This document shows positions 7,054 to 14,713 of a DNA stretch of 64,000 nucleotides, in pieces. The first letter of the stretch is position 1; each line of letters begins with the position of its first letter. Both the position numbers and the translations under genes were made by a program. This DNA comes from Leifsonia sp. EB41 (GTDB lineage: Bacteria; Actinomycetota; Actinomycetes; Actinomycetales; Microbacteriaceae), in NCBI RefSeq assembly GCF_041262565.1, contig NZ_JBGCCJ010000001.1, forward strand, positions 3,596,001 through 3,660,000, read 5' to 3'. A model generated the notes under the pieces. The model had not been told where the DNA came from. It did no database searches and worked only from the letters and a program-made list of their open reading frames with translations.

Positions 7054-7812
7054 CTGGCCGGCCGGCGACTGATCGCATCAGGGCTCATAACGATGCTGGT
7101 CGCTGCAGCCCTGGCCGGCTGCACCGCATCGCAACCCGGACCGTCCGTCAGCCCGACGATCTCGACAGCCACCTGGCCGACCGCGCAGATCTATCACACG
7201 GGTCGCGCCTCCGTGATGCTGACCGTCCCGGCAGGAGCCCGCTCACTCCAGCTCGCTTTCAGTTGCACCTCCGGTCTCTACTCGGTCGGGCCTGAGGTTG
7301 ACCCGCCTCGAGACGGCATGTGCGGTGGCGCGCAGAGATTCGACTTCGACATCCACAGCGTCGCGACGGACACCCGTCTCACCATAGATTTGGTCGTTCC
7401 CGACGCCACTCGGCTTGCTGCGACCATGAACTTCAGCACCTCGGCTTTCACCCCCGATCGGGTGACTTCTAAGGAATGCGCCGCCCTCAGCGCGATCCAA
7501 GACGCCTATTTGAACGCCGACCAGGGACATGACCACGGTGACGTCTCGGATCTGCAGTGGAGTCAACTGACGGCCTCGGCAAAGACAGATGTCGCAACTC
7601 TGGCGGCCCAGACGAAGAAGAGTCCTTCATCGGCCGGCCTGCTCGGTACTGTCATCCCCTCCCTTGCGGAATGGCTGACAGGGGCAGGGGATCACCCCGG
7701 CGGAGTACTGCATGCTCCCCCGGGAGATTTCACGGTGGCAGAGATCCTCGCGGGGCAGATCTGCAGCTCCAACGGAACGTCGATCGTCATCCACTCCAAA
7801 TACGGTGGCTGA
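7054..7812 (+). CDS. Predicted lipoprotein with an apparent CTG start
   Basis: The mature part is clear: a hydrophobic core and lipobox ALAGC, then about 230 residues with cysteines in FSCTSGL, GMCGGAQ, KECAAL and GQICSSN. No ATG, GTG or TTG in frame gives a full signal peptide. The CTG at 7054 does, yielding (M)AGRRLIASGLITMLVAAA. It sits six bases after a near-perfect ribosome site AAGGAGG (7041-7047), so CTG initiation is proposed. The in-frame ATG at 7093 would leave no basic n-region. The gene starts immediately after the preceding membrane gene. Function unknown. Confidence 0.65.
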   Translation: MAGRRLIASGLITMLVAAALAGCTASQPGPSVSPTISTATWPTAQIYHTGRASVMLTVPAGARSLQLAFSCTSGLYSVGPEVDPPRDGMCGGAQRFDFDIHSVATDTRLTIDLVVPDATRLAATMNFSTSAFTPDRVTSKECAALSAIQDAYLNADQGHDHGDVSDLQWSQLTASAKTDVATLAAQTKKSPSSAGLLGTVIPSLAEWLTGAGDHPGGVLHAPPGDFTVAEILAGQICSSNGTSIVIHSKYGG

Positions 7813-7846
7813 GCACCACATAGATCCAAAACGGGAAAAGGCTGTG

Positions 7847-8374
7847 GTGATTGCGAGAATCCACTCTGCTCGGGCAGCGACAGTCGTGCTGCTCGTGGCG
7901 ATTGGACTTACCGGGTGCAGTCCGTCAGATGTTCATGGCCACGCGTCTGCGGCTCGACCGGACTCGTCCAGCACACCTTCCTCGACCTCATCACCGACGT
8001 CATCCGGAGAACCGTCTGCCGTCGGGGAGCTCCATCGACCCGGAGACACGGCTCCGCTCGCGCACGTGCGGATCTCGAACGAAGACGGTGATTGGACTGC
8101 GCAGATCAGCCCGCTTCCAAGTTCGTCGCCCACACCCGAGTTCATCATCACGCCTCAAGCACTTGATCCGAGTGCCACGTGTTTCGACACAGGGCGGATG
8201 TTCGACTTCGGAACCGTCCAGAGCACGCCGATAACGCTCAAAGGACTCCACAACTTCACAAACGACGTGCCCGCTTACCTGAAAACGGTGGTTCTGACGA
8301 ACCCCGCGGGCATCACGAACGAATGCACGTCTCCAATCGTGGCGTTGGCCACCTTGAACTGGGTCGCTCAATAG
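7847..8374 (+). CDS. Predicted lipoprotein, paralogue of the one at 2330-2866
   Basis: A 175-residue product from the GTG at 7847 (GTG at 7844 also possible), five bases after AAGG. A signal peptide with the lipobox GLTGC is followed by a long Ser/Thr linker. The folded part has cysteines in SATCFDTG and TNECTSPIVALATLNW. The second motif, and the preceding 'LKTVVLTNPAG', align by eye with the end of the lipoprotein at 2330-2866. It is the last gene of the plus-strand lipoprotein operon. The duplicated lipoproteins flank the two-component genes on opposite strands. Confidence 0.65.
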   Translation: MIARIHSARAATVVLLVAIGLTGCSPSDVHGHASAARPDSSSTPSSTSSPTSSGEPSAVGELHRPGDTAPLAHVRISNEDGDWTAQISPLPSSSPTPEFIITPQALDPSATCFDTGRMFDFGTVQSTPITLKGLHNFTNDVPAYLKTVVLTNPAGITNECTSPIVALATLNWVAQ

Positions 8375-8678
8375 ACGGGAAGCCGTTGCCCGCAAAACGC
8401 CACCGGCCCGGGGCGACCCGCAGGGAGGTCATCGAATCCCGGATGCCTAATTGATTGGACGAGTAATGCCACCAGTTCGACCGCGCCGATCCCACGGTCG
8501 GGGCAACGCAGTCGGTAACAGGGCCTTCCGGGGTCGATCGGAGAAAAAATGGTCTGACCCGCGGAGGAAAGGCGAGAACGCAGTCTTCCCGCGAGACTAC
8601 TCATTAGTCAGCAGCGAACGTGGGCCGTTTATAGAACCCACCGTGGCTACCCTGGTGACGGGCGCGGAGAACGATTTC
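8375..8678. other. Non-coding gap of about 300 bases
   Basis: No confident gene. Minus-strand translation shows a weakly protein-like stretch (GAVELVALLVQ...GFDDLPAGRPGP, roughly 8370-8500) with no start or ribosome site and no family I know. It may be a gene remnant. The gap separates the lipoprotein-rich first 8.4 kb from sequence that looks more GC-rich and ordinary. Confidence 0.4.
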
Positions 8679-9134
8679 TCAACTAGGGCCACCAACCCGC
8701 CGCACAACCTCCACAACCCGCTCCCACGCCTCTTCGGTCGGCTCGCTGAGCGCATACGACGTCGCCCACACCCCGCTCTCGTCGTCAAGCCTCGCCTCCG
8801 GACTCACCCCGAGCGTGGAGTAACGCACCTTGTCGACCTGCCCGCTCCGGAAGAACACCACGACTTTCCCGTCCCGCGCATACCCCGGCTGACCGTAATA
8901 GAGCTTGGGCGAGAGCCCCGGAGCGACCTCCGCGACGATCGCGTGCAACCGTTGAGCGAGCTCGCGGTCGCCGTCGGGCATCTCGGCGATCTTCGCGAGC
9001 ACGTCCGCTGCGTCGGCGGCTGCCTTGTCGGCGGCTTTCGCCCGCTTGGCCTCCGCTTTGAGCTCTGCAGCGCGCGACTTGATCGCGGCTCGCTCCACGG
9101 CCGAGAGTCCACCGTTCTCGTTCGTGTCGGTCAT
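8679..9134 (-). CDS. DUF1801-like protein
   Basis: A 151-residue soluble protein from the ATG at 9134. Residues 1-45 are an alanine/lysine-rich helix (RAAELKAEAKRAKAADKAAADAADVL), probably a coiled coil. The rest follows the DUF1801 (YdhG/Fra-like) pattern: a helix LAQRLHAIVAEVAPGL, the motif KLYYGQPGYARDGKVVVFF, then strands and a closing helix. Family members are small cytosolic proteins with iron-chaperone or unknown roles, so the function here is uncertain. It stands alone between two promoter gaps. Confidence 0.7.
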   Translation of the reverse strand: MTDTNENGGLSAVERAAIKSRAAELKAEAKRAKAADKAAADAADVLAKIAEMPDGDRELAQRLHAIVAEVAPGLSPKLYYGQPGYARDGKVVVFFRSGQVDKVRYSTLGVSPEARLDDESGVWATSYALSEPTEEAWERVVEVVRRVGGPS

Positions 9135-9385
9135 GTCGCCGCTCCTTGGTCCTACTCGCAGCTCGGAGTCGCATCCACGCTACCGAAGGACGCGGCGTCT
9201 GGGGGAGTGGGCGGAGTCAGCCTGGCTCCGTGGAAAGCGATCCACGCTCCCTGAGCTCGTGGACGGGAACGCAGCCGATTCACCCTCATTCGAGTGGCAG
9301 AACCCGATGTCCCCACCGACTAAAGTGATCCCGCCGCCCGGCCCGTTCCACACGCGCCGAGCCCATGCGGCGACGAGGGGGAGAC

Positions 9386-10978
9386 GTGGGTTCTGTGCGG
9401 CTTAGGGTGGCGGTGCTCGCCACCATCGGCGCGCTGATCGTGGGGCTGGGACTCGTGTCCGCGCCCGCGGGGGCGGCCACGACGATTACGGCGAGCAACC
9501 TGGCGGGGACGACCGATTGCAGCTCGTTGCAGAACGGCTACTATCCCGGGATCCACGTCACCGGGTCGCTCGCGGGGCTGACTCCCTCCGCTCCGTACAC
9601 CGTCGGCGTCTACAGTCGAACGAATGGCACGCAGGTCGGAAGTGACATCGCCCTCGTAACGGATGCCCAAGGTGCGGCGACCATCGATGCCGCGCTGACC
9701 GGCCAGGTCGTCTCGTACTCGGCCTACGGGATCCAGGTCCGGTCGGGCTCGACGCTCGTGTTCGCCCGAGGGGTCTTCCTCAGCAGCCGCTGCGACCCCG
9801 GGGTCGCGCCGACGGGTCAGCTCACGGCGGACATGGTGTGTCCGACCCGCTTCCTCACCTACGGCGGCATCTACGGCAGCCAGAACGTGGACGCCACCTC
9901 CTTCCACGTGCACGGGACACTGACCGGTTTCGTTCCGGGCCAGACCTACCAACTGGAGGACTACCAGGGCGGGAAGCTGGACGCGTCCGTGGTCGCGGAC
10001 GCGAGTGGAGCGCTGAGCATCGACATGGCGTTCACGGACACCGGCAGTCAGCATCTCAGCGACAACCTGTTCACCTCGAGCCAGGGCCAGTCGGTCGGGA
10101 CCGAGTACTTCGCGCCGGCCGACCCGTGCCCCGCCATCAAGCCGTCCACGCAGCATGCGCTCCCCAACCACGATGGGGATGTCAACGGCGACGGAGCGGC
10201 CGACCTCCTGGCCATCGACCTGAACGGTCGCCTGCTCGAGTACCAGAACACGCACGACAGTCACCCGTTCGGCGCGGGGCAGGTGATCGGTTCCGGCTGG
10301 GGGTCTCAGTTCGCCGCAGGCAAGACCGTCTCCGGCGACATCACCGGTGACGGGTACGCCGAGATCGTGGCCATCCGCTCCGACGGCGCCCTCGTGGCGT
10401 ATTACAACAACATGGCCATCAACCCCGGGCACCTCCCGTACTCGTCGGGGACGGTCATCGGGTCAGGATGGCAGGCGTTCACGAACATCACGCTGGGCGA
10501 CATCAACGGGGACGGGTACGCCGACCTCATCGCCGAGCGATCGGACGGCACCTTCTGGGTGTACCTCAACGGGATCCGCAGCAATCCGGGACATCTGCCC
10601 TTCAGCACGGGCCGGCAACTCGCCGGCACGTTCAGCGTCGACCCCAATGGCTTCGCCGCCGGGGACCTGAACGGGGACGGGTACGCGGATCTCTTCGCTC
10701 TGGACAGCTGGGTGAATCCCAACCGGACCGCGGCCGGCGCCTCGGCACCGTTCGGCGAGCTGTCAGGGGCGTCTCCCTGGGCGAACGGGAACATCAGCTA
10801 CGCCAACATCCAGGCAGGATGGGCGCTCGGGGACTACCTGCAGACCGGGAACGACGGCCTCCTGATCGCGAACCCCGGCGACGGCTCGCTGGTGCTCGTG
10901 GGGGATGCGATGAACGACGGCGGCTCCGGGACCGTGATCGGGTCGGGGTGGCAAGCCATTCGGCAGATCATCCCGTGA
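9386..10978 (+). CDS. Secreted FG-GAP/VCBS repeat protein
   Basis: About 530 residues. The GTG at 9386 is preferred over the ATG at 9365 because GAGGGGGAG lies just upstream. The signal peptide ends in SAPAGA-A. The first half (to about residue 255) has two beta-rich repeats, each with paired cysteines. The second half carries at least four FG-GAP-type calcium-binding blades with D-x-N/T-G-D-G-x-A-D/E cores: DVNGDGAAD, DITGDGYAE, DINGDGYAD and DLNGDGYAD. These suggest a partial beta-propeller for surface adhesion or carbohydrate contact. No catalytic domain or cell-wall anchor is visible. It is monocistronic. Confidence 0.85.
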   Translation: MGSVRLRVAVLATIGALIVGLGLVSAPAGAATTITASNLAGTTDCSSLQNGYYPGIHVTGSLAGLTPSAPYTVGVYSRTNGTQVGSDIALVTDAQGAATIDAALTGQVVSYSAYGIQVRSGSTLVFARGVFLSSRCDPGVAPTGQLTADMVCPTRFLTYGGIYGSQNVDATSFHVHGTLTGFVPGQTYQLEDYQGGKLDASVVADASGALSIDMAFTDTGSQHLSDNLFTSSQGQSVGTEYFAPADPCPAIKPSTQHALPNHDGDVNGDGAADLLAIDLNGRLLEYQNTHDSHPFGAGQVIGSGWGSQFAAGKTVSGDITGDGYAEIVAIRSDGALVAYYNNMAINPGHLPYSSGTVIGSGWQAFTNITLGDINGDGYADLIAERSDGTFWVYLNGIRSNPGHLPFSTGRQLAGTFSVDPNGFAAGDLNGDGYADLFALDSWVNPNRTAAGASAPFGELSGASPWANGNISYANIQAGWALGDYLQTGNDGLLIANPGDGSLVLVGDAMNDGGSGTVIGSGWQAIRQIIP

Positions 10979-11056
10979 TGCTGGTCGCCGTGCTCTTGCC
11001 GCACGACCCGGCGCAGCGGTTGAATTCGTCCACCACGTGACACGACGGGAGGACTG

Positions 11057-11677
11057 ATGGCCTACTTCGGTGACCCGCGGCGAGAGTTCTTCGCCTCCGA
11101 CCCCGCTGCGGAGCTCGGCTCCTTCGCGTGGAACGTCTTCGACGACGTCGGCGCATTGGTGGACATGCGCGAGGACCTCTTTCCGCGCTACACGGAGGAA
11201 CCCGAAGTCGCGATCGAAGGATTCGACGAGTTCCGCGAACTGGCCGGGCAGGCGTTCGGGGCCGTGCTGACCACGCGTGACGAGTTCATCTGGGAGATCC
11301 TCGGCCTCGATCCGGGGCAGCTCGAAGGTGTCGGACTGGTCGGGCCGGAGCTGGCGCTCAAGATGGCGGCCTGGCAGGCCTCGCGCGACCTCCTCGCCGC
11401 CCTGCTGCGCGGTTCCGGAGGGGAAGAGGAGCAGCAGGAGTTCGTCGTGCCGCCGTCGGAACGCGTCCGGCCGGCGGAGAAGATCCCGTTGGTGCGACGA
11501 ATCGCGCGTCGGGTCCCCATCCTTCGACCGCTCCTCATCACAGGCAAGGCCGCGCTGGAACGCGCCGACATCGCCCTCGGCAGCCTCGTCAAGCTCGCGC
11601 CGCTCGGGGAGCGGTTGGTCGAGCTGAAGGAGATGGTGGAGTCGGGCATGGGAGAGCTCGCCGACCGTATGGACTGA
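11057..11677 (+). CDS. Hypothetical alpha-helical protein
   Basis: A 206-residue product from the ATG at 11057, with GGGAGG upstream. It is acidic in the first 140 residues (DDVGALVDMREDLFPRYTEEPEV), then has a basic and hydrophobic segment (RIARRVPILRPLLITGKAAL) and an acidic amphipathic end. There is no signal peptide or clear membrane helix. A peripheral membrane association through residues 140-180 is possible. I recognise no domain and give no function. Confidence 0.6.
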   Translation: MAYFGDPRREFFASDPAAELGSFAWNVFDDVGALVDMREDLFPRYTEEPEVAIEGFDEFRELAGQAFGAVLTTRDEFIWEILGLDPGQLEGVGLVGPELALKMAAWQASRDLLAALLRGSGGEEEQQEFVVPPSERVRPAEKIPLVRRIARRVPILRPLLITGKAALERADIALGSLVKLAPLGERLVELKEMVESGMGELADRMD

Positions 11678-11967
11678 ACGGGTCGCGATCCACGGCAACG
11701 GGCTCGTGCGTGGTTCGGCCGGATGTTCATGCGCGAGCACTGGATGCGCCGCACGGAGTGACGCGGCTTCGAAAGCGGCGCCGGCGGCGAACTGCCTTGG
11801 GGGAGGGCGGCCGCCGACGTCGCTGCTGAATTTTCACCTACCGCGTCTAAGAGACGGCTAAGAATCCAGCCGAAGTCCAAAAATGACCATTGCTCAAACG
11901 CAACCTGCGGCCTACCGTGTGCGACGCCGGTCGGACGACCGGTATCGGAGCTAACCGGAGGTTGGAT

Positions 11968-12441
11968 ATGAGCACACCGCAGGCGGACGTTCCAGGAGCG
12001 GCACCCCGCACGACGGCGACGGGAGGCGCGGGGGTCGCGCCGAAGCAGGTCAACACGGCGTTCTGGCTGTACATCGCGAGCGCGGCAGTGAGTCTGGTCC
12101 TGTTGATCATCGCGGTGGCGACGGCCGGCACCGTGGCGGCGCAGGTGCAGCAGAGCACCGGCGGCAAGCTCTCGGGCGCGGCCGTCGGTGCCTCCATCAC
12201 CATCAGCGTGATCTTCGGCATCCTGTACATCGCCGCCTACGTCGTGTTCGCCGTGTTCATGCGGCGCGGCGCGAACTGGGCGCGCATCGTCCTGCTGGTC
12301 GTGACCGCCCTCTCCCTGTTCGGCATCCTGGGAGGCTACGGGGTCGGGGCCGTGCGTGCGGTGCTCGGGGTGATCGCCACGATCCTGATCTTCATCAAGC
12401 CGGCCAGCGAGTACTTCCGATCGGGGCGCGGGGCCCGGTAG
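11968..12441 (+). CDS. Four-helix membrane protein
   Basis: A 157-residue product from the ATG at 11968, with CGGAGG seven bases upstream; the longer upstream frame is rejected. A short Pro/Ala/Thr-rich cytoplasmic lead (about 30 residues) is followed by four hydrophobic helices, near residues 33-57, 72-98, 105-126 and 128-147, and a basic end. The layout matches small actinobacterial four-helix proteins of unknown role. A short palindrome CCGGTC-GGAC-GACCGG at 11927-11942 lies in its leader. Confidence 0.7.
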   Translation: MSTPQADVPGAAPRTTATGGAGVAPKQVNTAFWLYIASAAVSLVLLIIAVATAGTVAAQVQQSTGGKLSGAAVGASITISVIFGILYIAAYVVFAVFMRRGANWARIVLLVVTALSLFGILGGYGVGAVRAVLGVIATILIFIKPASEYFRSGRGAR

Positions 12442-12470
12442 AAACGGAGGCGGCGACTGCTGACCCCCCC

Positions 12471-12665
12471 CTACTCCTGGAACACCCCCAGCATCCGCTC
12501 GCGGTTGTCGCCGAGCGCCCGCTCGCAGCCCGACACGCAGTGCACATCCTGCGGGGCGGTGCGGAAGCCGGCCTGGCCCGGGTTGCCGAGCATCTTGACG
12601 GTGCCGTTCATGCGTTTTCCGCAGACGGGGCAGTCCGCCGTCCGCAGTTCGATTCTGATCGCCAT
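12471..12665 (-). CDS. Small zinc-ribbon-like protein
   Basis: A 64-residue product from the ATG at 12665. It carries CPVCGKRM near residue 12 and HCVSGCERAL near residue 42, a four-cysteine arrangement that probably binds one zinc. There are no membrane segments. The short spacing and basic residues fit a small nucleic-acid- or protein-binding zinc ribbon, but no function can be given. It is convergent with the membrane-protein gene. Confidence 0.55.
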   Translation of the reverse strand: MAIRIELRTADCPVCGKRMNGTVKMLGNPGQAGFRTAPQDVHCVSGCERALGDNRERMLGVFQE

Positions 12666-12796
12666 GCGCCAACGGTAGGCCCCCCATTCGCGGGACACGC
12701 GCGGCCACGCGGATGGCCGCGGAACGCCCAGGATCAGCGCTTGCCGTAGACCGGACGGTCTGCCACACTGGCGGCGCTCGGACGAGAGGAGCCATC

Positions 12797-13291
12797 ATGC
12801 CGAATCCAGGACAGCCGACGGTGCAGGAGGGCGACACCGGCGACGCGGTCAAGCGGGCGCAGCGCGCGGTGCGGCGCACACCGAACCTCGGCATCGTCGT
12901 CGACGGGGTCTTCGGACCCGCGACGAAGGCCGCGATCATCGACTTCCAGAGCGGCGCGGGGCTCGTGCCCGACGGGATCGTGGGGCCGCTCACCTGGGCG
13001 GCGCTCCCGGACGGCGGGCCGATGCCGGTGCTGAGCGAGGGCTCGACCGGCCCCGTCGTCTCCAGCCTCCAGACCATCCTCACCAACGGAGCCGATCAGT
13101 GGGGTGGCGTCACTCCCGGAGGCATCGACGGGATCTTCGGGCCGCACACCCGCGCCTCGGTGGAGGCGTTCCAGGGCTGGGGCGGGGTCACGGTGGACGG
13201 CGTCGTGGGGGATCAGACGTGGAGCGTGTCCCTGCACGCGGCCAGCGCGACGTTGGAGACGGCGGTGGGGTTGGAGTACGTGATCTCCTGA
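12797..13291 (+). CDS. Tandem peptidoglycan-binding domain protein, no signal peptide
   Basis: A 164-residue product from the ATG at 12797, with GAGAGGAG upstream. It consists almost entirely of two PG_binding_1 modules. The first (about residues 10-73) has GDTGDAVKRAQRAV, VDGVFGPATKAAIIDFQ and DGIVGPLTWAAL. The second (about 80-150) has GSTGPVVSSLQ, IDGIFGPHTRASVEAFQ and DGVVGDQTWSV. Such modules normally sit beside a wall hydrolase, but none is attached here and no signal peptide is visible. It may act with a partner, be exported by another route, or have been repurposed in the cytoplasm. Confidence 0.8.
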   Translation: MPNPGQPTVQEGDTGDAVKRAQRAVRRTPNLGIVVDGVFGPATKAAIIDFQSGAGLVPDGIVGPLTWAALPDGGPMPVLSEGSTGPVVSSLQTILTNGADQWGGVTPGGIDGIFGPHTRASVEAFQGWGGVTVDGVVGDQTWSVSLHAASATLETAVGLEYVIS

Positions 13292-13306
13292 TAAAGGAGG
13301 ACGCGG

Positions 13307-13345
13307 CTGGATCTCCTTCCGAACGGGGGTCTGAAGGAGATCCAG
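13307..13345. terminator. Hairpin terminator between convergent genes
   Basis: Perfect 13-base arms CTGGATCTCCTTC (13307-13319) and GAAGGAGATCCAG (13333-13345) with a 13-base loop, between the peptidoglycan-binding gene and the ROK gene. It likely ends both transcripts. The arm GGATCTCCTTC resembles the GGATCTCCTCCGTT repeat family at 27.8 and 38.5 kb. Confidence 0.55.
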
Positions 13346-13384
13346 GGTGTGTCGGGCCGGAATCTCCTGTGAGAGGGGGCCGGG

Positions 13385-14566
13385 TCAGCTGGCGGCCTCT
13401 TCCGGGGCGGGCAGGGGGATACGGGCTCGGCCGATGCGGGCTACGCCGGCGGGGGTGAAGAGTTGGTCGCCGAGGGACTCGATGCACATGCGGAGGCAGC
13501 CGGTCAGGACGCTGGCGTCGCCGTACTGGGAGCCCCGCAGGCGGGTCTCGATGGGGCGGTCGTTGGTGGCCAGCTTGCGTTCGAGGGCGGGGATGAGGAG
13601 GTCCGCCAGCGTGCCGAGCGAGCCGCCGAGGATGATCTCCTCCGGCGCGAGCAGCCACGCGATCAGGGTGACGCCGGTGCTGAGCGCGCTCGCGAGGCGA
13701 TCGACCTCCTCGAGCGCGTGCGCTTCGCCGGCGCGGGCGGCGATCACGAGCTCCCAGGTCGCGGCGTGGCCGGGCGCGAGCTCGTCGTCCAGGTCGACCA
13801 GGAGCGGGCTGACCAGGTCGTGCAGGCCGAGGTCGCGCGCCCAACTCACCTCGCCCGCGGCGCCGTCGCGGCCGCGGTAGAGCTCGTTGCGCAGCACGAG
13901 ACCGATACCGATGCGCTCGCTGTCCGAGAAGATGTAGGCGAAGTCCTGCACCTCGCCGTCGCGCGACCACTTCTCGCCGAGCGCGGCGACCTTCGCGTCG
14001 TTCTCGACGCGCACCGGGCAGTCGAACAGCTCGCCGACCGCGTCGCGCAGTGAGAAGCCGGTCCACTCGGGCATGGTCATCGGGAGGTCGACCATCCCGT
14101 CGTCGCGCACGATGCCGGGGGTGGAGACGGTGACGGCGACGACGGCCGACCGGTCGACGGCCGCCTCCTCGAGCAGCCGGGTCACGCAGTCGTCCAGGAG
14201 GCTGAGGCGCTCAGCCCGGGAGGTCTTGATCGGCAGCGGCACCCGCAGGTCGCCGAGGATCGTGGTCGCCAGGTCGGCGACGGTCGCGTGGATCTGGCCG
14301 GCCTCCAGCTGCAAGGCGACCACGCACGCGGCGTCGTAGCGGAACGCGAACGATCGCGCAGGGCGCCCGACCGGACGCGCGTCGGGGGAGGCCGCGGCCA
14401 GCTCCACGACCCAGCCGGAGTCCATGAGGTCGTCGAGGATCAGCTCGATCGTCCGCCGAGACAGCCCGGACTCCTGCTGCAGCTCGGTCATCTTCGCCGG
14501 ACCGGTGCGGTACAGGATGCCGAGCGTGCTGGCGGCGTTGCGCTGCCGCATCTCCGAATGATCCAT
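13385..14566 (-). CDS. ROK-family transcriptional repressor
   Basis: A 393-residue regulator with an N-terminal winged helix (about residues 10-70; MTELQQESGLSRRTIELIL is the helix-turn-helix) and a ROK sugar-kinase-like domain. The conserved VENDAKVAALGE holds the sugar-contacting Asp. The zinc-binding cysteine cluster of many ROK proteins is absent: that position reads GAAGEVSWARDLG. It is therefore a ligand-sensing repressor rather than a kinase. It is divergent from the dehydrogenase/isomerase/ABC operon, which it most likely controls in response to a sugar or sugar-like ligand. A candidate operator lies at 14613-14627. Confidence 0.9.
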   Translation of the reverse strand: MDHSEMRQRNAASTLGILYRTGPAKMTELQQESGLSRRTIELILDDLMDSGWVVELAAASPDARPVGRPARSFAFRYDAACVVALQLEAGQIHATVADLATTILGDLRVPLPIKTSRAERLSLLDDCVTRLLEEAAVDRSAVVAVTVSTPGIVRDDGMVDLPMTMPEWTGFSLRDAVGELFDCPVRVENDAKVAALGEKWSRDGEVQDFAYIFSDSERIGIGLVLRNELYRGRDGAAGEVSWARDLGLHDLVSPLLVDLDDELAPGHAATWELVIAARAGEAHALEEVDRLASALSTGVTLIAWLLAPEEIILGGSLGTLADLLIPALERKLATNDRPIETRLRGSQYGDASVLTGCLRMCIESLGDQLFTPAGVARIGRARIPLPAPEEAAS

Positions 14567-14612
14567 GTCTGGTCTACCCCTTCGTGCCAGTGCCTGATCT
14601 TACGCGAGAAAA

Positions 14613-14627
14613 AATAGTTTTGCTATT
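14613..14627. promoter_or_regulatory. Candidate ROK operator
   Basis: The inverted repeat AATAG-TTTTG-CTATT lies in an A/T-rich patch midway between the divergent ROK gene (start 14566) and the operon start at 14714. Position and A/T-rich symmetry suit a ROK operator covering the operon promoter. No binding data support it. Confidence 0.4.
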
Positions 14628-14713
14628 ACCGCGCATAATTGCTAACGTTCCCGTTCAACGGCGAAAAGCAAACGTGCTTCCTCCGCCGAGAGCTTCGAAG
14701 AAGAAGGGCCAGC

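Noticed and set aside
8368-8604. Minus-strand small gene overlapping the lipoprotein stop
   Set aside because: Partly protein-like but no ribosome site, no family, and it overlaps a better gene; noted as a possible remnant only.
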